Below are positions 59,108 through 64,000 of a stretch of DNA of 64,000 bases, one piece after another. Where the stretch lies: contig CM076195.1 in the NCBI GenBank assembly GCA_038277395.1, positions 154,185,594 to 154,249,593 of the forward strand, written 5' to 3'. Made by a program: the position numbers and the translations under genes. Source of the DNA: Dryocosmus kuriphilus (taxonomy: Eukaryota; Arthropoda; Insecta; Hymenoptera; Cynipidae). The notes beneath the pieces were generated by a model, which ran no database searches, was not told the origin of the DNA, and worked only from the letters and a program-made list of their open reading frames with translations. Within the stretch, counting starts at the first letter, position 1. Every line of letters begins with the position of its first letter.

Positions 59108-60121
59108 GAAAATTAATTTTGTACGTTTAACATTAAAAAGACATTCAGAAAAAAAGGCAATTTTGTTTCGCGAAAAGAAGATTGTGAAACCACTAAACAT
59201 ATTCAGAAATTTGAAAATATCTAATACGCCAAGCGTTTTATATAAAATATTTAATATTCTAAGTAATTAAATTTCTCGAGAATTAAACACAAAGAAACAT
59301 TGTATCCAAATCTATATTATGCTATCCTTATAAATTTATTCAAATATAGGAAATTAAAGTTATTTGCTGCTATCAGGGTGGGGTGGATCGTGGGAAGTGG
59401 AAACGGGAGAGTGGAAGTTGAATTTTTGATAATTCTCATGGTAAAGCATACAAGCCCATTTGAAATCCTATCCGCAAAACTCATTAGCGACTTTAGTATT
59501 GCAAAATAAAGTAATTATTGATGTTGGGTGGGGCGGGTCAAAGGTAATTTGTGATGAGGGGGTTGCTTATTATTTTTCGATAACTTTGAAGGTGTTTTTT
59601 TTTTTAATAGTCATCACTTTGGAAAGTGTTGAGACCTTCACAGTTTGGGAAATTTTGGAAATATATAATATTTAATGTAAGTCATGTGAGAAATACTGAT
59701 CCACTTACATGCATATATTATCAAAGATTATCAAGATAAAGTCATCGCAGGTAGTTCTTATCAACAGGAATTGGTAAAAATTAAGCATCCCGATATCTAT
59801 CTTATTGACAAAAGTACTCACGGAACGCGGTGATAAAATATTTGTAAAATTGTTATAGGCTTTCGTGGTTCTCATAATAGTCGCGTAGATAAATCTAGCA
59901 TGTAAGACTCTGCGTGTTAGTATTAATTTTTTTCGAATATAGAAGCTTGAAGATGTTGATTTAATTGCCTTATTTTTTTCTCGCGCAAAAGATTTTTATT
60001 ACGTCTACAATGTACTGATAAACCAATTATAAATGTAAATAAGTAATAAATGTTTGTCAGTAATAATTGAAGCAGATATGAATACTTCTCGCGTATGATA
60101 TGAAAATCTTCGTGCTTCGAC
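59108..60121. other. Intergenic AT-rich DNA
   Basis: Apart from a possible poly(A) signal ATTAAA at 59132-59137, no gene or repeat is seen. Two short GGTGGGGTGG / TGGGTGGGGCGGG words (near 59381 and 59525) stand out from the AT background. Confidence 0.45.
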
Positions 60122-60127
60122 TCAGTT
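60122..60127 (+). promoter_or_regulatory. Possible initiator (TCAGTT) of gene D
   Basis: TCAGTT, 76 bases ahead of the ATG, with an AT-rich GATATGAAAAT about 25 bases further upstream that could act as a TATA-like element. Same hexamer as upstream of gene A. Confidence 0.3.
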
Positions 60128-60202
60128 TTCAAAAATCTTTATTAGGAGTTTCGTTCACGAAATTCGTCAAAGCCAGTACTCTATAACGAGCTTTACAAAA
60201 AA

Positions 60203-60254
60203 ATGAAGATTTTCATTTTGCTGTTTTCCTGCATGGGTTTCTTTAGCTTTAAAA
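60203..60254 (+). CDS. Gene D exon 1, signal peptide
   Basis: 52 bases ending in phase 1 at a perfect GTAAGT. Lys2 then a run of I, F, L gives a textbook hydrophobic core; the peptide ends CMGFFSFK. ATG is preceded by TACAAAAAA, an A-rich context typical of insect starts. Confidence 0.6.
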
Positions 60255-62939
60255 GTAAGTTTTTATTAATAGAATAAAGTACGAATATTGCAGTAATATG
60301 TATATATGCACGACAAATCATGAGGTATCAAAAGTCCTGCAACTCAATTCAATTTTCCATTTATTATCAAAATAATCTAATTTATTGATTCAAAGAATCG
60401 ATGCGCCAAACTTCACAATCTTAGAAGCCTGTAATTGCAATCTTTTCTTTATTTACTTTTTTTAATTTTGCAAACAAACAAAAGAACGAAATTTTCACAC
60501 GAATTCCAAGGATTTTGAGAGATTCCAAGGAATTTGGCTAATCTCAAGGAATATTATGATTTCAAAAGAATTTTCTGAACTTTAAAGAATTTGCAGAATT
60601 CCAAAAAATTTTTAGGAAGTGCAAGAATTTTAAAGAAGTGTTAAAAAAATTCGGGGAAATACAGCGATTTCCAAGAATTTGAGGAGTTGCATGAATTCGA
60701 AGAACTAGATGAATTTGTGGAGTTTCAAAGAATTTGAGGACTTTCAAGGAATTCGAAGAATTTTAAGGTTTCTAAAAGACTTCGTGAAATTTCAAGCCAG
60801 CACATGAATTTCAAGGATTTTGAAAGAATCCTAATGAATTTAAAGTGTTTTAAGGGATTTGGAGAAGTTTCAATACGTTTAAAGAATTCAAGGAATTTTA
60901 GGTATTTTAAGAGGTTGGAGGAATATTGGGATTATAAGAAATTCTAAGGAATTCATTCCAATCGAGGAATTTCTTTGAAATTCATCAAACACCTTTGTAC
61001 TATTATTCATTGAAATTGCTTACCATTCTAAAAGTTCCTTCAAATTTGTTAAGAATCCATGGATTCGTGGAATTTAAATGGTTTCTAGGAAATTTCAATC
61101 TTCTCAAATACCTTAAATACCTTGAAATTCCTTAAGTTCCTTGTAATTTCTTTAATTTTTTTATATTGCCTTTATTACTTGAAATGGTTTGAAATACTTG
61201 AAAACGCTTGACATTTCTTTGAATTCTTGGAAGCTCTTCGGTTTCCTTGAAATTCGTCGAAATTTTTTGAATTCCTCGAATTCTTTTGAATCCTTCGAAT
61301 TAATTTGAACTCCTCCAGTTTCCCAAAATTAATATAATCCCATGAAATTCCTGGGAATTCCTCAAATTACTTATTGCTCCACAAATTCGTTTCAATTCTC
61401 GTAATTCTTGGAATTCCTTAAATAACTTGAATTTCCTGTACTTTCTCGAATTACTTAAAATTCCTCGAATTACTTTGAATTCCCCCAATTGCCTAAAGTA
61501 ACTCGAATCCCACTACAGAATTTTTCAAATTACTTAAGCTCCAAAAATTCTTTTCAATTATCCTAATTCTTGGAATTCCTTAAAAGAAGTAAATTTCCTG
61601 TATTTCCTCGAATATCTTAAAATTCCTCGAATTACTTTGAACTCCTCCAATTTCCTAAAGTTACTCGAATCCCACGAAATTCCCGACAATTCTTTAAATT
61701 ACTAATAGCTCCACAAATTCCTTTCAATTCTCCTAATTCTTGGAATTCCTTAAAAGACATGAAGTCCTTGTATTTCCTGGAATTTCTTAACCTTCCTTGA
61801 AATTTTTCGAAATTTAAATTTAAATTTAATTAAAATTCTTTTAAGTTCCCTAAAATTGTTGTAATGTTTGAAATTGTTTGAAATCCTTTGAATTTCTTGA
61901 AATTCTTTTCAATTTCGTGACATTCTTCAAATTCCTTTCATTTTCTTTAATTTCCTTGAAATTTTTCGAATCACTTATAATCAATTGAATTTCTTGAAAT
62001 TCCCTAAATTCCTTAAAAATCCTCGACTTCCATGGAATTTATCTAATTTCTTTGAATTTCCCGAATTCGTTGAATGTAAGATAACATTTCTTCCATAATG
62101 TTACCCTAAAATTTGATTATTGGGGAAGTTATGGAGATGAAACCTAGAATAAAGAACCTTTTTTTCAGCAGCTATACACCAAAAAATATTCAAAATGACA
62201 AGCCACAATTTTGATACGTGGTAATTAAAAATTATCAGTAATTTTATTTTTTTACGAGCCAAGTTATAGACTGGGTGATATGTTTTAGCCTCACCCCTGA
62301 AGGCTACACTTATTATATGCACAACTAAAAATTTTAATAATGAAAAGTTAGAATTCCGATATTTGTCAATAGAAAATCGCCAAAAATTTTCTTTGTGTGC
62401 TGGCTGACACATTTCGGCCTTACCCCTAAAAGCCATTGAAAATTTCATTTTTGAAACTGATAATAATCGACTCCAATGGGTCTGTAATTATCACAGCAAT
62501 ACGCTTTACATTTATCTTCTACTTAGTCATTGAAACAGATGATCTTAAGTAAAAAAACATTGCGAAACTTCTGTATAACTTCTGAAAAATAATGAGCAGC
62601 AAAATTTCCGCAGAATCTGCAGAAAGCATACTTTGTGCAGAATTATTCCAAAAGGGTTACAGAAATGTTTTACAGGATTTCATTTTGCCGTATGAACATT
62701 CACCCTCATTTTAAATTTCCCTTATTTAAATTTTTTCCGAGACACCATTTGTCTTGATTTTTATTTCTTCGAGCTAATATTTAACCTCATTTACAATCCC
62801 TGTTCTGTTACTGATAACAGCATAAACCTCCCGTTACATGTTACAAAAAATTCTGTTACGATTTGTGACGCGCGCCTTTTTTTCAGATGATAGATGTTGG
62901 TCCTCTAAAGCCGCGCACAAAGATAAAGATAAAAATTAA
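60203..62939 (+). CDS. Candidate gene D: tiny secreted peptide, two exons
   Basis: Exon 1 60203-60254 and exon 2 62887-62939, joined in phase 1 into 34 codons. Exon 1 is a signal peptide (MKIFILLFSCMGFFSFK). Exon 2 encodes a polar, basic end with one Cys and one Trp (DRCWSSKAAHKDKDKN) and a stop, followed 43 bases later by AATAAA (62983-62988). Donor GTAAGT; acceptor preceded by GCGCCTTTTTTTCAG. The 2.6 kb intron is mostly degenerate repeat. The mature peptide would be about 17 residues, or longer if internal exons were missed. This is the most complete and compact member of the proposed family. No homolog is known to me. Confidence 0.5.
60480..62080. repeat. Degenerate GAATTTCAAGG / CCTTGAAATTC array with strand switch
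   Basis: From about 60490 to 60960 the words are GAATTTCAAGGATTTTG-like (purine-rich on plus). From about 60960 to 62080 they are CTTGAAATTCCTTAAA-like, the inverse. Within the second half, blocks near 61320, 61490, 61620 and 61720 (CCTCCAATTTCCTAAAGTTA and similar) recur about every 130-160 bases. It fills the gene D intron. Confidence 0.8.
62095..62455. repeat. Diverged ~130 bp tandem repeat
   Basis: Two to three copies with shared words: CTCACCCCTGAAGGCTA and CTTACCCCTAAAAGCCA, each after an AT-rich segment with AATTAAAAATTATCAGTAA / CAATAGAAAATCGCCAAAA. A 115-codon minus-strand frame runs through them but follows the repeat. Confidence 0.55.
62887..62939 (+). CDS. Gene D terminal exon
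   Basis: After the acceptor CCTTTTTTTCAG the phase-1 frame gives DRCWSSKAAHKDKDKN and TAA at 62937-62939. The stop, a following AATAAA at 62983 and the pyrimidine tract support a real last exon. Confidence 0.5.
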
Positions 62940-64000
62940 AATCTAAATAGCCCGGGCGCCAGGCTTCCCAAAGGCAGTCCTGAATAAACTTCAAAAGTAT
63001 TTGAACTAAACCATAATGTAATTTTCCTAAAAGTTCCTAAATATAATCAATAACTCGAAAGCTGTTCGGGCCATAGGCAAACGAGGGTCACCAGGCTAAT
63101 CGCCCATGACCTTGACAACACACCCGGGTAATGGATAAACAAAGGCCCTCCAGGCTAATCATCCATAGCCCCGAACTCGAGTAATGACAAGCCAAAATAA
63201 GAGACGATAACTGCAAAATAAAACGCAAACATAATTTATTACTGTATGAAAAGCGATGACACCTAAGAAAAGTTTAGAGAAATCCGACAAAAAAAAATTA
63301 GCTAGCTCAGTTCTTAAAGGTAGAGGGGGTGTTCGAATAAATAAATTTTTGGCAAGACCCTTTTAAATGTGCATAAAATAAAATCAACAATTTATTCTAA
63401 ATAACATTGAATCGAAAAGAGACTACAAATAAAATGTAAGAATAACAAATCCATTTCCAAAATAATATTTAACAAAATTAACCAAGTTTACTTGAAGTAG
63501 GCGTTACGAGAATAGTGAATCACAAATCAACTTCCAAAATAAATAGGGGATGACTAGGGTAAGTGTGGGTACTACTGCGGAAAAAAAATCAAGACGACTT
63601 TTAAAGATAAAAGCATGCGTTTGAATGAGAAATTCGTTACGCATTAATTCGTGAAGAAATATTTGGTATTTAATTAGGTAATAGAATTCAGTCTTTAGAA
63701 CGTGAAAAGAAATTATATTTACGTGAAAAATGCGAATCTAAAAAAAATGTTCCATGTAGGTATTGCTGTGGGTTTGCATGAACTACTGAGCGTCAACTAC
63801 TGCGGTAACCCTATTACTGCGCTGATAATAGTGCTATTTTATTTTAAGTGAGGTTACTAATAACGTAGGAGATTTAAAAATCCTAATTATGTAAATTAGG
63901 CATGACTTACATATACTAATAAATTTATTAACAATTTTTAAAAATTACAGTATTGTAACAGGAAATAAAGAAATGTTTTCAAAGTTTTATTAAATTTATA
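62940..64000. other. Downstream spacer
   Basis: It starts with the presumed 3' UTR. Around 63060-63190 a two-copy repeat contains CCAGGCTAATCGCCCATG and CCAGGCTAATCATCCATA. From 63560 to 63830 the word ACTACTGCGG occurs twice and the related ATTACTGCGC once, possibly the edge of an unrecognised element. No gene is seen. Confidence 0.45.
62983..62988 (+). terminator. Poly(A) signal AATAAA, gene D
   Basis: Canonical hexamer 43 bases after the proposed stop codon of gene D, in a good position for a short 3' UTR. Confidence 0.45.

Noticed and set aside
1..64000. CRISPR arrays, bacterial operons or prophage
   Set aside because: Tandem repeats here are degenerate and lack regular spacers, no bacterial genes or ribosome-binding patterns were found, and spliced genes and LINEs indicate nuclear insect DNA.

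Overview
KIND OF ORGANISM. This is repeat-rich nuclear DNA of an insect. It is AT-rich and carries several mariner/Tc1 copies, apurinic-endonuclease LINEs of at least four kinds (Jockey/CR1-like, LOA-like, RTE-like and a lysine/glutamate-rich family present in three copies), a Ty3/gypsy element, a tRNA-derived SINE and spliceosomal introns with GT..AG ends. There are no bacterial operons, CRISPR arrays or rRNA genes. The degenerate GGAAATTTTGGAA / CTTGAAATTCC intron filler reminds me of parasitoid or gall wasps, but the order is a guess. Nearly every long ORF belongs to a dead mobile element. LAYOUT. 1-9.9 kb: a possible LINE tail, a decayed Jockey-like LINE (1.5-6.96 kb) split by two mariners, a third mariner (7.2-8.5 kb) and a GC-richer degenerate satellite (8.7-9.7 kb). 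9.97-16.7 kb: candidate gene A, with a signal-peptide exon, a 4.7 kb repeat-filled intron, duplicated micro-exon cassettes, a terminal exon and a poly(A) signal. 17.5-24.8 kb: a mariner, a 310 bp tandem repeat and a 5 kb LINE with a 12 bp target-site duplication. 25.2-43.1 kb: candidate gene B, with four phase-1 exons in duplicated exon-intron units and a terminal exon; one of its introns swallowed a 16 kb nest (gypsy, LOA LINE, LINE-2). 43.5-50.3 kb: LINE-3, an AT-rich tandem repeat and a truncated RTE LINE. 50.3-54.1 kb: a DNA transposon with about 640 bp terminal inverted repeats and a broken gene for a DDE-like protein. 54.6-59.1 kb: a second signal-peptide exon (gene C, uncertain 3' part), two mariners, a SINE and a GC-rich island with an ORF. 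60.2-63.0 kb: compact candidate gene D, with a signal-peptide exon, an intron and a terminal exon with AATAAA. HOW IT FITS TOGETHER. The host content I can support is a same-strand cluster of small secreted-protein genes of one design: a 52-64 nt first exon encoding only a signal peptide and ending in phase 1, introns packed with degenerate repeats, small symmetric phase 1-1 exons that can be duplicated without breaking frame, and a short last exon. In gene B the introns are better conserved between duplicates than the exons they flank, the pattern expected of a fast-evolving secreted family (venom, salivary, gall or host-interaction proteins). This is inferred from splice signals and reading frame only, without RNA or homology evidence. 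Exon 1 of gene B was not found, so A and B could be one gene.
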